This document shows, piece by piece, positions 54,844 through 63,999 of a DNA stretch of 64,000 bases. Source of the DNA: Cellulomonas sp. URHD0024. Lineage in GTDB: Bacteria; Actinomycetota; Actinomycetes; Actinomycetales; Cellulomonadaceae. Positions within the stretch are counted from its first letter, which is position 1. Each line of letters begins with the position of its first letter. The stretch covers positions 1,051,687 through 1,115,686 of the forward strand of contig NZ_AUEW01000001.1 of assembly GCF_000426185.1 (NCBI RefSeq), given 5' to 3'. The translations under genes were made by a program, and so were the position numbers. The notes below the pieces were generated by a model, which made no database searches, was not told where the DNA came from, and saw only the letters and a program-made list of their open reading frames with translations.

Positions 54844-56273
54844 CAAGCCTCGAGGAGGTCACGTCCAACGGGTACAGCCCTACGGCGCTGAACTTGCCGC
54901 ACCCCGTCGGTCCGGTACTGCCGGCGCCGGACATCGCGATCGTGCGGGAGGTCCGGCGGATCGTTGCCGATCGGCTCGCGCAACGCCTACAAGCCCAACC
55001 GGTCGAGCGGCTCGATGCCCGCCGCGAGCTCGCCCGATCCCTGGTCTCGGCCGAACTGGCCGAACGGGGGCGCGAGCGCGTCCGTCGCGGCCAGGACCCG
55101 TGGTCGGTCGAGCTGGAGATGGTGACCTCGCGGGCGGTGATGGCGGCCCTGTTCGGGATGGGTCGTCTGCAACCGTTGATCGATGACCCTGCGGTGGAGA
55201 ACGTCGAGGTCGACGGGCACGAGAACGTGTGGGTCTCCTACGCAGATGGTCGCGACGAACGGCACGCGCCGGTGGCGGACTCCGATGCCGAGCTGATCGA
55301 GATCCTCCAGCTGCTCGCGGCCCGGACGGGCACTTCGGAGCGCACGTTCTCCTCAGCACACCCTGCTCTGCACGTGCGCCTCGAGGACGGTTCCCGGCTT
55401 TCCGCAGTCGCCTGGACGACGCCAAAGCCGCACGTGGTGATCCGACGGCACCGAGTCCGTGACGTGGATCTGGACGACCTGGTCCGCCTCGGCACGATCG
55501 ACACGGTCCTGGCCGCGTTCCTGCGCTCGGCGATCCGCGCCGGCAAGAACGTCGTCGTGACCGGGTTGCAGAACGCTGGCAAGACCACGCTCGTGCGGGC
55601 ACTGGCCAACGAGTTCGATCCCATGGAGCGGTTCGCGACGATCGAGAAGGCGTACGAGCTCCATCTGCACGAGCTGCCCGCGCGCCATCCCCGTGTCGTC
55701 GCGATGGAGGCTCGCGAGGGCTCGGCCGAGCTGGACGCAACCGGTCGGCGAGCGGGTGAGGTCACCCTGACAGATCTGCTGCAGTCCGCGTTGCGGCTCA
55801 ACCTTCGCCGGATCATCGTCGGGGAGGTCCTCGGTCCGGAGGTCTTGCCGATGCTCGAGGCGATGTCCACGGGCGACGGGTCGTTGTGCACCCTGCACGC
55901 ACGCTCGGCCCAGCACGCGGTCGACCGGATCGTCACGCTGTGCATGTCAACGGGCGCGCCCATGACCGATGCGTTCGCCTACCGGCTGCTCGCCGGATCG
56001 GTCGACCTGCTCGTGCACGTCGAGATATTCGACGACACCACCCGCGGCGGACGGCGCCACCGGTACGTCTCCCAGATCATCGAGATCGCGGGGCTGGGCG
56101 AGTCGAACCGCCCCGCGACGACCTCGGTGTTCGGTCCCGGCCATGACGGGCGCGCGATTCCCCTGCACCGGCCACAATGCCTGCCGGACCTGATCCGCGC
56201 GGGATTCGACGCCAGCCTGCTCGATCACCGAGCCGGGATGTGGGACGGGCCGCTGATCGGTGGGGCACGGTGA
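54840..56273 (+). CDS. tadA: CpaF/TadA secretion ATPase
   Basis: A 477-aa hexameric motor of the type II/IV secretion ATPase family, powering pilus assembly. Signatures: DPAVENVEVDGHENVWVSY, Walker A VVTGLQNAGKTTLVRAL, the Asp box AYELHLHELPARHPRVVAME, Walker B NLRRIIVGEVLGPEVLPML and the His box LCTLHARSAQHAVDRI. Coupled by 4-bp overlaps to both neighbours. Cytoplasmic, docking on TadB/TadC. Confidence 0.93.
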   Translation: MTSLEEVTSNGYSPTALNLPHPVGPVLPAPDIAIVREVRRIVADRLAQRLQAQPVERLDARRELARSLVSAELAERGRERVRRGQDPWSVELEMVTSRAVMAALFGMGRLQPLIDDPAVENVEVDGHENVWVSYADGRDERHAPVADSDAELIEILQLLAARTGTSERTFSSAHPALHVRLEDGSRLSAVAWTTPKPHVVIRRHRVRDVDLDDLVRLGTIDTVLAAFLRSAIRAGKNVVVTGLQNAGKTTLVRALANEFDPMERFATIEKAYELHLHELPARHPRVVAMEAREGSAELDATGRRAGEVTLTDLLQSALRLNLRRIIVGEVLGPEVLPMLEAMSTGDGSLCTLHARSAQHAVDRIVTLCMSTGAPMTDAFAYRLLAGSVDLLVHVEIFDDTTRGGRRHRYVSQIIEIAGLGESNRPATTSVFGPGHDGRAIPLHRPQCLPDLIRAGFDASLLDHRAGMWDGPLIGGAR

Positions 56274-57130
56274 ACGCGCTGCTGGCGGGAGCGGCGGGAG
56301 CCTTGGTCATTCTGGGCTTGCTCGTCGCGGCGGCGGGCGCCCGACGCACCGAACCGCGACCGGCCAAGCCGCGACGCGCACGAAGCCGCCGCGCCAAGCA
56401 GGGAGGGTGGCGACGTGCACGGTGGCTGGTTGCCGGTGCCACCGGGGCACTCGGGTGGGCGATCACCGGGTGGCCGGTCACTGGGCTGATCGTGATCGCC
56501 GCCGTCATCGGGCTGCCGTACCTGATGGGGTCGGCCACGGTCGCGGCGCGCGAGATCGACCGGGTCGAGGCGATCGAGGAGTGGACTCGGCGCCTCGCAG
56601 ACGTCCTGGCTACGGGGGTCGGGCTCGAGCAGGCCCTCCTTGCCTCAGCCAAGACCTGCCCTCCGGCGTTGACCCGTGAGGTCACCGGGCTCGTCGCCCG
56701 GATCGCGGCCCGGTGGCCGACCGACCAGGCGCTGCGTGCATTCGCCGAGGAGGTCGACGATGCGTCGGGCGACTTCGTCGTCGCCTCACTGCTACTCGCG
56801 TCCCGGCGTCGCGGGCCCGGACTGTCCGGGGTCCTGACCGCGGTCGCTGGATCGGTCGGCGACGAGGTCGCGATGCGTCGCAAGGTCGAGGCCGAACGCG
56901 CCAAACCTCGCTCAACCGCACGCATGGTCACACTCATCACGCTCGGTGCGGCGGGCGTCCTGATGATCAACGGCGAATACCTGGCCCCCTACGGCGATGC
57001 TCTCGGACAGCTCGTCCTGGCCGCGATCGCCGCCGCGTTCGCCGGCTGCCTCCTGTGGGTGCGGGCTCTGACCTTGACGCAGCCTGAACCGCGGTTCCTG
57101 ATCGCTCGCGAAGGCGGTGACCTGCGGTGA
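56270..57130 (+). CDS. tadB: TadB-like inner-membrane platform protein
   Basis: A 286-aa membrane protein with helices near 5-22, 50-85 and two at the C-terminus. The GspF-like domain contains IEEWTRRLADVLATGVGLEQ and SGDFVVASLLLASRRRGPGL. A basic cytoplasmic loop (RRARSRRAKQGGWRRARW) follows the first helix. GTG start overlaps the ATPase stop (GTGA). Confidence 0.88.
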   Translation: MNALLAGAAGALVILGLLVAAAGARRTEPRPAKPRRARSRRAKQGGWRRARWLVAGATGALGWAITGWPVTGLIVIAAVIGLPYLMGSATVAAREIDRVEAIEEWTRRLADVLATGVGLEQALLASAKTCPPALTREVTGLVARIAARWPTDQALRAFAEEVDDASGDFVVASLLLASRRRGPGLSGVLTAVAGSVGDEVAMRRKVEAERAKPRSTARMVTLITLGAAGVLMINGEYLAPYGDALGQLVLAAIAAAFAGCLLWVRALTLTQPEPRFLIAREGGDLR

Positions 57131-58017
57131 GTCCGTGGATCGTGTTGCTCGGCGGCGGCCTCGTCGGCGCTGGTGTGGTCGTCGCCGTGGCCGGCCTGTC
57201 ACCGGCCCGCCCTGACCTGGCGTTGACTATCGAGCGTTTCCTACCCGAGGCCGACGGTGTCCCGATCGAGTCTCGACCGGCGCGGCGATTCGACGGGATC
57301 CGCGACGTCGTGCTGCCTCGCGCCGTGCACACCTTCGGCCTGAGCCGATATGCGGCGGACCTGGGAATGGTCGACCAGAGCGCCGAAGAACTGGCGGGAC
57401 GAAAGCTCGGCTACGCGGCACTCGGTCTGGTGTTCCCGACGTTGCTGTCGGTACTCCTGCTGGCCCTGGGCATCCCGCTGCCGTTCGCCGTACCCACGGC
57501 GGCCGGCCTCGCCCTCGGTGCGGTCTTCTTCCTGCTGCCGGATCTGACCCTGCGCACCGAGGCGGCGACGGCCCGGGCCTCGATGCGGCACGCGACGTGC
57601 GTCTACCTCGAGCTGGTCGCGATGGAACGGCTCGCCGACGCCGGCCCCAGCGAGGCCCTCGATCGCGCGGCCTCGATCGGCGGCTCCCGCGAGTTCGCGA
57701 GGATCCGCGACGCACTGCTTCATGCCGAGCTCGCTGGGCAGCCGTCGTGGTCCGGGCTCTCCGACCTGGCGGCCGCGACCGGGGTGACCGAGCTCGCCGA
57801 CGCCGCCGACATCATGCGGATCGCGGGCCAGGACGGCGGGGCCATCTACTCGACGCTGCGCGCACGGGCAGCGTCTTTGCGCACGCAACTGCTGGCGACC
57901 TCGACCGCGAAGGCAAATGCCGCCTCCGAACACATGGTCGTCCCTGTTTCCCTGCTCGGCCTGTGCTTCATGGCCCTGCTCGGCTACCCCGCTTTCATGC
58001 GGATCCTGTTCGGCTAA
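57127..58017 (+). CDS. tadC: TadC-like inner-membrane platform protein
   Basis: A 296-aa membrane protein, partner of TadB. An N-terminal helix and two central helices (VFPTLLSVLLLALGIPLPFA) precede the GspF-like domain with CVYLELVAMERLADAGPSEA and ADIMRIAGQDGGAIYSTLR; a last helix closes the protein. GTG start overlaps the TadB stop by 4 bp. Confidence 0.88.
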   Translation: MSPWIVLLGGGLVGAGVVVAVAGLSPARPDLALTIERFLPEADGVPIESRPARRFDGIRDVVLPRAVHTFGLSRYAADLGMVDQSAEELAGRKLGYAALGLVFPTLLSVLLLALGIPLPFAVPTAAGLALGAVFFLLPDLTLRTEAATARASMRHATCVYLELVAMERLADAGPSEALDRAASIGGSREFARIRDALLHAELAGQPSWSGLSDLAAATGVTELADAADIMRIAGQDGGAIYSTLRARAASLRTQLLATSTAKANAASEHMVVPVSLLGLCFMALLGYPAFMRILFG

Positions 58018-58046
58018 CCCACCAGCACACGGACGGAGACACCTCC

Positions 58047-58247
58047 ATGAACACCCTCGTCCTGCTGACCTTGTTCAACGGCTACCTGGCGGCGACCCGC
58101 CGCGCCTGGCGCGAACGCGCTGAGGACGACTCCGGGATGACGACCCTCGAGACGGTCATCATCACCCTCGTCCTGATCGCCGTCGCCACAGCCTTCGGGT
58201 TGGCGCTCACCGCCGCGATCCAGCGCCGCACCAACCAGATCACCTGA
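58047..58247 (+). CDS. Flp-type major pilin candidate, 66 aa
   Basis: A small protein with a 30-residue leader and a class III/type IV-like processing site: DDSG followed by MTTLETVIITLVLIAVATAF, glutamate at +5 of the mature helix. The mature peptide would be about 36 residues, as short as Flp pilins. The ATG at 58047 lies 29 bp after tadC. No prepilin peptidase is encoded here, so processing must rely on an enzyme elsewhere. Confidence 0.75.
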   Translation: MNTLVLLTLFNGYLAATRRAWRERAEDDSGMTTLETVIITLVLIAVATAFGLALTAAIQRRTNQIT

Positions 58248-58248
58248 C

Positions 58249-58656
58249 ATGGCCACGCCCGCGGCACGCACAACGCATGCCCGGGACCAGGGGTCGGCCA
58301 GCCTCGAGCTGATCATCCTGTTCCCAGCCCTGCTGCTGTTCGTGACCGCACTCATCCAGTACGGGCTGTGGTTCCACGCCCGCTCCCTAGCCCTGGCCGC
58401 AGCTCAAGAGGGCGTCGCAGTTGGCCGGTCCTACGGCTCGACCCCGGCTGCCGGACAAGACACGGCCTTGGTGTTCATCCGGGACCACGGAGCCGACACC
58501 CTTACCGAAGCCGCGGCCACGGCGAGCACACCCGACCCGCTGTTCGTGCAGGTCACCGTCACCGGCCGGTCGCTGTCGGTCATGCCCGGAGTACCCGGTA
58601 TAGCGGTGACTCAAACTGCGGCCGGGCCTGTCGAGCGCTTCACGAGAAACGGCTGA
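58249..58656 (+). CDS. TadE-like pseudopilin, 135 aa
   Basis: N-terminal DQGSASLELIILFPALLLFV is the TadE-family helix with glutamate at the +5-like position. The rest (LALAAAQEGVAVGRSYGSTP) is a small outside domain. The ATG lies 1 bp after the pilin stop. TadE-like proteins join the pilus as minor components. Confidence 0.85.
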   Translation: MATPAARTTHARDQGSASLELIILFPALLLFVTALIQYGLWFHARSLALAAAQEGVAVGRSYGSTPAAGQDTALVFIRDHGADTLTEAAATASTPDPLFVQVTVTGRSLSVMPGVPGIAVTQTAAGPVERFTRNG

Positions 58657-58659
58657 ACC

Positions 58660-59091
58660 ATGCGACTCACTCGCACCCAACTCCACGGCGACAATGGGTC
58701 GTACACGATCGAGCTCGCGGTGCTGGCCCCTGCTTTGATCCTTCTCCTCGGAGCGCTGGTCCTGGCCGGGCGCGTGCAAACCACATCCAGCGCGATCGAC
58801 CAAGCAGCACGCGCAGCCGCCCGCGACGCCTCACTCGCGCGCGACGCCAACTCGGCCCGAGCCGTTGCCACCCAAGCCGCCCAGCGCGAACTGGCCCAGA
58901 CGGCCTGCCTCTCCATCGTCGTGCAAGTCAACACAACCGGGTTCGCAGCGCCCACCGGCCAGGACGGCACAGTCACCACGTCGGTCGCCTGCACGGTCAG
59001 CATGGACGACCTCGCCATCCCCGGACTTCCCGGAGCCCGCACCCTCACCGCCCACGCATCCTCACCGCTCGACAGATATCGAAGCCGATGA
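58660..59091 (+). CDS. TadE/TadF-like pseudopilin, 143 aa
   Basis: Membrane helix begins NGSYTIELAVLAPALILLLG, followed by the family segment AIDQAARAAARDASLARD. Two cysteines (TACLSIVV and SVACTVSM) may form a disulfide outside. Starts 3 bp after the previous stop and overlaps the next gene by 4 bp. Confidence 0.83.
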   Translation: MRLTRTQLHGDNGSYTIELAVLAPALILLLGALVLAGRVQTTSSAIDQAARAAARDASLARDANSARAVATQAAQRELAQTACLSIVVQVNTTGFAAPTGQDGTVTTSVACTVSMDDLAIPGLPGARTLTAHASSPLDRYRSR

Positions 59092-59537
59092 GCACCCACG
59101 ACGACCACGACCGGAGACACGTCGGCGACGACACCGGATCCGTCACCGTCTTCTTCGCGATCAGCATGCTCGGCCTTCTCCTGCTCATCGGCCTCGTGGC
59201 CGACGGCGGCGCCAAGCTGCGCGCGACCCAACACGCCGACGGCGTAGCCGCCGAGGCAGCGCGCGCCGGCGGGCAGGCACTGGACGTGCCCGCAGCGGTC
59301 AGCGGTAACGGGACCCAAGTCGATCGAACGGCCGCACTCAATGCCGCCAGCGCGTTCCTGCGCCGAGCGGGCTACGACGGCACGGTGACCGTCAGTGACG
59401 ACCGCACCCACCTCGTCGTGGCCGTGACGATCACCCAACCGACCGTCTTCCTGAACCTCATCGGAATCTCATCGACGAGCGTGACGGGCCATGCACGGGT
59501 CGCACTCGTCCAGGGAATCACTGGAGGTGGCACATGA
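59088..59537 (+). CDS. TadG-like pilus-associated protein, 149 aa
   Basis: The helix DTGSVTVFFAISMLGLLLLI is followed by VADGGAKLRATQHADGVAAE, the N-terminal pattern of TadG/TadE-like proteins, and a short beta-rich outside domain ending ISSTSVTGHARVALVQG. Starts within the preceding stop (ATGA) and ends within the next start. Confidence 0.82.
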   Translation: MSTHDDHDRRHVGDDTGSVTVFFAISMLGLLLLIGLVADGGAKLRATQHADGVAAEAARAGGQALDVPAAVSGNGTQVDRTAALNAASAFLRRAGYDGTVTVSDDRTHLVVAVTITQPTVFLNLIGISSTSVTGHARVALVQGITGGGT

Positions 59538-62464
59538 CCACGACCTCACACCGCACACCGAGGAGCTCGGAGATCGGGCAGGGTCTCGGGGCAGTGCTCA
59601 CCCTCATCCTCTTCATCCTCGGCGCACCGGCAGCGCTGATCGCTCTCGCACCCGTCTACCTGCCGGCGGACATTCACTCGCTGGCTGACGCCCTGCACGC
59701 GTTGACAGCCCCCGACGACGGCTCACTGTTGTTCGCTGCCCTCGCGCTCGTCGCATGGACCGCGTGGGCAACCTTCGCGCTCAGCGTGCTCGTCGAGGTG
59801 GTCGCAGGCGCCCGACGGATCCCCACCCCGTCCCTGCCGATGCTCGGCTCTGTCCAGCTCGTCGCCGCTCGCCTCGTCGCGACCACCGCGGTGCTTTTCG
59901 CCGTGACTACGAGCATCGCCGCCTCGGCGAGCCCATCAGCAGCTGTCCCGGCTGCCGCCGCAAACCACCTGATCGACCCGCCGCACGCCTCCGCACCCGA
60001 CGTCCCGGCACCCGAGGAATCGGCAAGCGAACCGCAGGCACCGCCGACCACGGCGGTCGCGCAACTCCCGACGATCACCGTGGTCCGCGGCGACACGCTG
60101 TGGGACCTGGCCGAGCGGCACCTCGGAGACGGGACTCGCTTCACCGAGATCCGCGACCTCAACCTCGGCCGCCCGCAGAGCGACGGACAATCCCTGACCG
60201 ACGCTCACTGGGTCTACCCGGGCTGGACCCTGCTCCTCCCACCGGATGCCACCGGACTCTCGACGCCGCCTCCCCCAACGAGCTCAACCCCGCCAGCCGG
60301 CACCAACAGCATTGTGGTTCAGCCGGGCGACACCCTCGAAAGCATCGCCGAAGCCCACCTCGGCCATGCCACGGCCTACAGCGAGATCTTCGACCTGAAC
60401 GCCGGCCTGCCCCAGCCCGACGGACACACCCTGAGCGATCCCAACCTGATCCGCCCAGGCTGGACACTCACCCTCCCGACCGCCAACGCGCCGGTTGCGT
60501 TCTCGCCCGCTGAGGCTCATGTCGCGACGCCGGCTCCCCAGCCATCGGGCCCGGAGTCCGTCGGCCATTACAGCGAACCGGCACCGACCGAACCGACGAC
60601 GAGGGAGCAGCGGGCGCCGGCGCACCTCGCTCCCGACCAAGACGCCCCGTCGGCGAACTCCGACGCGGTCAGCAGCACCGAGGTGCCGTTCTACATCGGA
60701 CTGACCGCACTGGCGGCGGCCGGCGTTATCGGAGAGGTCGGCCGTCGGCGCCACCTGCAGCACCGGGCGCGCAAGGTCGGCGAATCCATCCCCATGCCCG
60801 ACGAGCACACCCCCGCGGCAACCGTCGAACTCACCCTCCGCTCGGCACCCACACCGGTGAGCCTGCAACAGCTCAAGACGACCCTGCTGAACCTCGACTC
60901 CCGCTGCTACACAGCAGAACGGGACCTGCCGCGGCTCGCCGCACTCACCCTCGACGAACACACCCTGACCTTGCACCTCGAATCCGACGACCAGGACCCC
61001 GTCCCGCCGTTCGCAGCACAGGACGCCCGGACCTGGACGGCGTCCACCGAACAGATTGCCAATGAGGTCCTCGACGACGATGGCGAGCGCTCGGAGCCGT
61101 ACCCCGCTCTCGTGACCCTCGGCCACAACGACGCCGGAACCATCCTTCTCAATCTCGAGGCGGCCGGAACGCTGAGCATCGTCGGCGACGACGACGCCGC
61201 TGACGAGGTCCTTCGAGCGCTTGCGGTCGAGCTGGTCACGAGTGACCTCACCGGGCGGATCGGACTGGTTGCCGAACCCTGGCTCCAGGACTTCGCCGAG
61301 GCCTTCGAGCCTGCGCGCTTCCAGACCACACCCGCGAATTCCACAAGCCGAGCTTCACGCACGTCCGCGATCGCGAGAGCGCTCAAAGACAGCGGCCTGG
61401 ACGACACCCTCGAGGCACGCTCTGACCGGGTCCTCGACGACACGTGGCTGCCGGTCGTCTTCGTCGAGCGCCAACCACAGGGCCCGCAGGTGAGCGAACC
61501 GTGGAGCGGATCAATCCTCCTGACCCGCACCCAGACCGAAGGGTGGTCGCTCACCGTCGCCCAGGATGGCGAGGCGACGATCGAGCCTCTCGGCATCGCG
61601 GTCCGCGCCCAGCGACTATCCGCCCACGACCTCGCTCAGGTGCGTTCGCTTCTCCAAACTGCGCAACCGCCGTACTCCAGCACCATCACAGCGGCACGAA
61701 GCAGCGCCGAGGTCGGCATCCACGACGACCTCGAAGCGATCAAGAAAGCCATGCTGGAGCGGCCGGCGACGGCCGACAGCGGCGACACCGCGAGGATCCG
61801 CGTCAACGTCCTGGGCCCGATCCAGATCGACGGGCTGCCCAGGCCGGACTCGCCCCCGCCCGAGCGCATTACCGAACTGCTCGTCTACCTGGCCCTGCAC
61901 AGACAAGCCACCGGCCACGAGATCGACGAAGTCTTCTGGCCCGGCAAGCGCGTCGACTCAGGAACCAGGAACACCTTCGTCTACCGAACCCGCCGGTACG
62001 TCGGAGACGACGCACTCCCCCCGAGCACCCGCGGCGCGCCCTTGCGTGTCACCGAACAGATCTCAACGGACTGGGCGGAGTTCCACCGCCTCATGACGCG
62101 CGCCATCGAGAACGAGGTAAGTCGCACGGAGGACCTGACCGCGGCGCTGGCGCTCGTCCGTGACCGCCCCTTCCTGGGCATCGACGATGCGCGCTACGCC
62201 TGGGCAGAAGCCGACATCCAACGCATGATCAGCGCCATCGCTGATGCAGCCCACCTGCTCGCCCGAATCCACTTCGAAGAGGGGCGGTTCGCCGAGGCAC
62301 TGCAGGCGGCAACACACGGCCTGATGATCGAACCGTTCTCGGACCTCCTGCAGTGCGACGCTCTCGATGCTGCCAACGCCCGCGGTGGCGAGCAAGAATC
62401 ACGCCGGCTCCGGGAACGATTCGCAGCCCGCCTGGCCGAGCTGGATCCCGACGCGATCTTGTGA
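59534..62464 (+). CDS. LysM and BTAD-domain membrane protein, 976 aa
   Basis: Membrane helices at about 18-42, 66-90 and 108-128 are followed by a Pro-rich segment and two LysM domains (181-236, TVVRGDTLWDLAERHLGDG; 259-315, VVQPGDTLESIAEAHLGHA), which bind peptidoglycan. A fourth helix (about 385-405) leads to a large domain and, from about 750, a bacterial transcriptional activator domain (VNVLGPIQIDGL, ERITELLVYLALHRQATGHE, LQAATHGLMIEPFSDLL). The layout places LysM outside and BTAD inside. It may link wall state to assembly or gene control. ATG follows GGAGGTGG and overlaps the previous stop. Confidence 0.85.
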   Translation: MTTTSHRTPRSSEIGQGLGAVLTLILFILGAPAALIALAPVYLPADIHSLADALHALTAPDDGSLLFAALALVAWTAWATFALSVLVEVVAGARRIPTPSLPMLGSVQLVAARLVATTAVLFAVTTSIAASASPSAAVPAAAANHLIDPPHASAPDVPAPEESASEPQAPPTTAVAQLPTITVVRGDTLWDLAERHLGDGTRFTEIRDLNLGRPQSDGQSLTDAHWVYPGWTLLLPPDATGLSTPPPPTSSTPPAGTNSIVVQPGDTLESIAEAHLGHATAYSEIFDLNAGLPQPDGHTLSDPNLIRPGWTLTLPTANAPVAFSPAEAHVATPAPQPSGPESVGHYSEPAPTEPTTREQRAPAHLAPDQDAPSANSDAVSSTEVPFYIGLTALAAAGVIGEVGRRRHLQHRARKVGESIPMPDEHTPAATVELTLRSAPTPVSLQQLKTTLLNLDSRCYTAERDLPRLAALTLDEHTLTLHLESDDQDPVPPFAAQDARTWTASTEQIANEVLDDDGERSEPYPALVTLGHNDAGTILLNLEAAGTLSIVGDDDAADEVLRALAVELVTSDLTGRIGLVAEPWLQDFAEAFEPARFQTTPANSTSRASRTSAIARALKDSGLDDTLEARSDRVLDDTWLPVVFVERQPQGPQVSEPWSGSILLTRTQTEGWSLTVAQDGEATIEPLGIAVRAQRLSAHDLAQVRSLLQTAQPPYSSTITAARSSAEVGIHDDLEAIKKAMLERPATADSGDTARIRVNVLGPIQIDGLPRPDSPPPERITELLVYLALHRQATGHEIDEVFWPGKRVDSGTRNTFVYRTRRYVGDDALPPSTRGAPLRVTEQISTDWAEFHRLMTRAIENEVSRTEDLTAALALVRDRPFLGIDDARYAWAEADIQRMISAIADAAHLLARIHFEEGRFAEALQAATHGLMIEPFSDLLQCDALDAANARGGEQESRRLRERFAARLAELDPDAIL

Positions 62465-63057
62465 GTTCGCTCGTACGGCCGCGGCCCCACCGGCTCGCCC
62501 GCAGCCGACCGACACTCACCCAGGACCAACGGCTGACCTGGATCCGCGAAATGCTCACGGGTGACAGCGAATCGCTCCCCTATCGGACCGCCGGGATGCT
62601 CCTACTGCTTCTTGCTCAGCCGCTCGTGAAGGTCTCCGCTTTGCGCGTCGACGCGGTCCACGACTCCTCCGGTGACATGGCGCTCATTCTCGGCAAACAT
62701 CCCACTCCGCTACCCGAACCGTTTGCCGCGCTCCTGCGTGCACACCTGGACGCCCGCCCCAACCTCAACACCGGCAACCACAGCAGCGCCTGGCTGTTCC
62801 CCAGCCCACGCGCCGGCCGTCACCTGCACCCGAACACCGTCATGGTCCGCCTTCGCAACCTCGGAGTCGACCTGCGGGGCGGACGCAACCGAGCCCTCGA
62901 CGACCTCGTGAACGAGATCCCGCCGCCCGTTGTCGCCGATGCGCTCGGCTACAGCCACGTCACCGCGTTCAACCACCAGCAGGCCGCCGGTGGCACCTGG
63001 GCCCGGTACGTCTCGACACCCACCCCGAGTGGGCGCGGCCGAGGCGAGAGACGATGA
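62461..63057 (+). CDS. Recombinase-like protein at the end of the Tad operon, 198 aa
   Basis: GTG at 62461 overlaps the LysM-BTAD stop (GTGA). The sequence resembles the catalytic half of tyrosine recombinases (GMLLLLLAQPLVKVSALRVD, AWLFPSPRAGRHLHPNTVMV, LGYSHVTAFNHQQAAGG), but the first arginine is replaced by lysine or valine and no clear catalytic tyrosine is seen apart from WARYVS near the C-terminus. It may be a DNA-binding relative that has lost activity. Coupling to the pilus operon is unusual for an integrase. Confidence 0.65.
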   Translation: MSSLVRPRPHRLARSRPTLTQDQRLTWIREMLTGDSESLPYRTAGMLLLLLAQPLVKVSALRVDAVHDSSGDMALILGKHPTPLPEPFAALLRAHLDARPNLNTGNHSSAWLFPSPRAGRHLHPNTVMVRLRNLGVDLRGGRNRALDDLVNEIPPPVVADALGYSHVTAFNHQQAAGGTWARYVSTPTPSGRGRGERR

Positions 63058-63132
63058 CTACACCCGCCATCAAAGGGCCTGTTCGCTGATTCGGTGGGGA
63101 GCAGGGACGCCGGTGCTGGCATCCTCGTCGTC

Positions 63133-63555
63133 ATGGATGAGACGTCGGCTACGCCGGTCGAAATTGATGAGCCGCAGAGGCGGTTCCTCCGAGCCGCGCT
63201 CTTGGACTGGAGCGGCCCGGCTAGCCCCACGGACGAGCTGGCCGCCGCGATGGGATTCAGCAACGCTGAGACCCTCCCCCGCGAGGCCTGGGCGCTTTGG
63301 ACACGCATCGAAGCGGGCGAGAAGCTCACGACGAATGACTGGCGGCAAGTCCTCTTGGCGGTCGAGATCGTGTTCGCGAGCGACGTCGTCGGCTCTGGCC
63401 TCGATTGGCGGGTCACGTCCGGGATGTCCGACGAGGAGTCGATCCGGGTGCTCCGAGAACTTCAACGCAAGTTGCCTCGGTGGCGTGGAAGCATTCAGTT
63501 CTCTACCAAGAGCGGAAGCGTAGAGATTCTGAACCCGGAGCGCCGGGCGCCCTGA
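63133..63555 (+). CDS. Hypothetical soluble protein, 140 aa
   Basis: A helical, acidic protein (DEPQRRFLRAALLDWSGPAS, DWRQVLLAVEIVFASDVVGS, ESIRVLRELQRKLPRW). No signal peptide or membrane segment. The ATG at 63133 gives a balanced composition; there is no strong ribosome site. No family recognised. It lies 75 bp after the recombinase-like gene. Confidence 0.6.
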   Translation: MDETSATPVEIDEPQRRFLRAALLDWSGPASPTDELAAAMGFSNAETLPREAWALWTRIEAGEKLTTNDWRQVLLAVEIVFASDVVGSGLDWRVTSGMSDEESIRVLRELQRKLPRWRGSIQFSTKSGSVEILNPERRAP

Positions 63556-63729
63556 CTTTCGCCTATACCGTTGCGTCGTTGCAGGCCTGCCGGTGAATGC
63601 GACGCAACTTGATACGCAGGGGTGCCAGTACGCTGGCGGGCAACCGTTTTTCGCCGGCTCCGCCTACTGGGTCAGAGGCGGCGGCGAGGTCGTTCCACCA
63701 ACGCGGAAGCCGTAGCCCTCAGGCCGGCC

Positions 63730-63999
63730 TCACGGTTCGGTCTCGAAAGGGGCGTCACGCTCCTGTCCGCCACGTAGCGGCTCGCCGGATCGCACCCAAT
63801 CCACGCATTCGAGCCAGTCCTCCCAAGCCGCCGGATCCGTCGGCCAACCGTCACGTTCCAGATCAGTGTCACCGATGAGTGTAATCAAGTCGTCGCCGGC
63901 CCGATGCCCGAAACGCCAGATGAACTCCGACATGGCGAGGAACGACTCCCTGGCGCTGAGCTGCTCATCCTTGCGTGAGTGACTATCGGGGGATGACAT
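63730..63999 (-). CDS. Hypothetical small acidic protein, 89 aa
   Basis: A Trp- and Asp-rich protein (FIWRFGHRAGDDLITLIGDT, PAAWEDWLECVDWVRSGEP). The ATG at 63999 touches the window edge, so a longer upstream start cannot be excluded. Composition looks like real coding. Convergent with the previous gene across 174 bp that show no clear feature. No family recognised. Confidence 0.55.
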   Translation of the reverse strand: MSSPDSHSRKDEQLSARESFLAMSEFIWRFGHRAGDDLITLIGDTDLERDGWPTDPAAWEDWLECVDWVRSGEPLRGGQERDAPFETEP

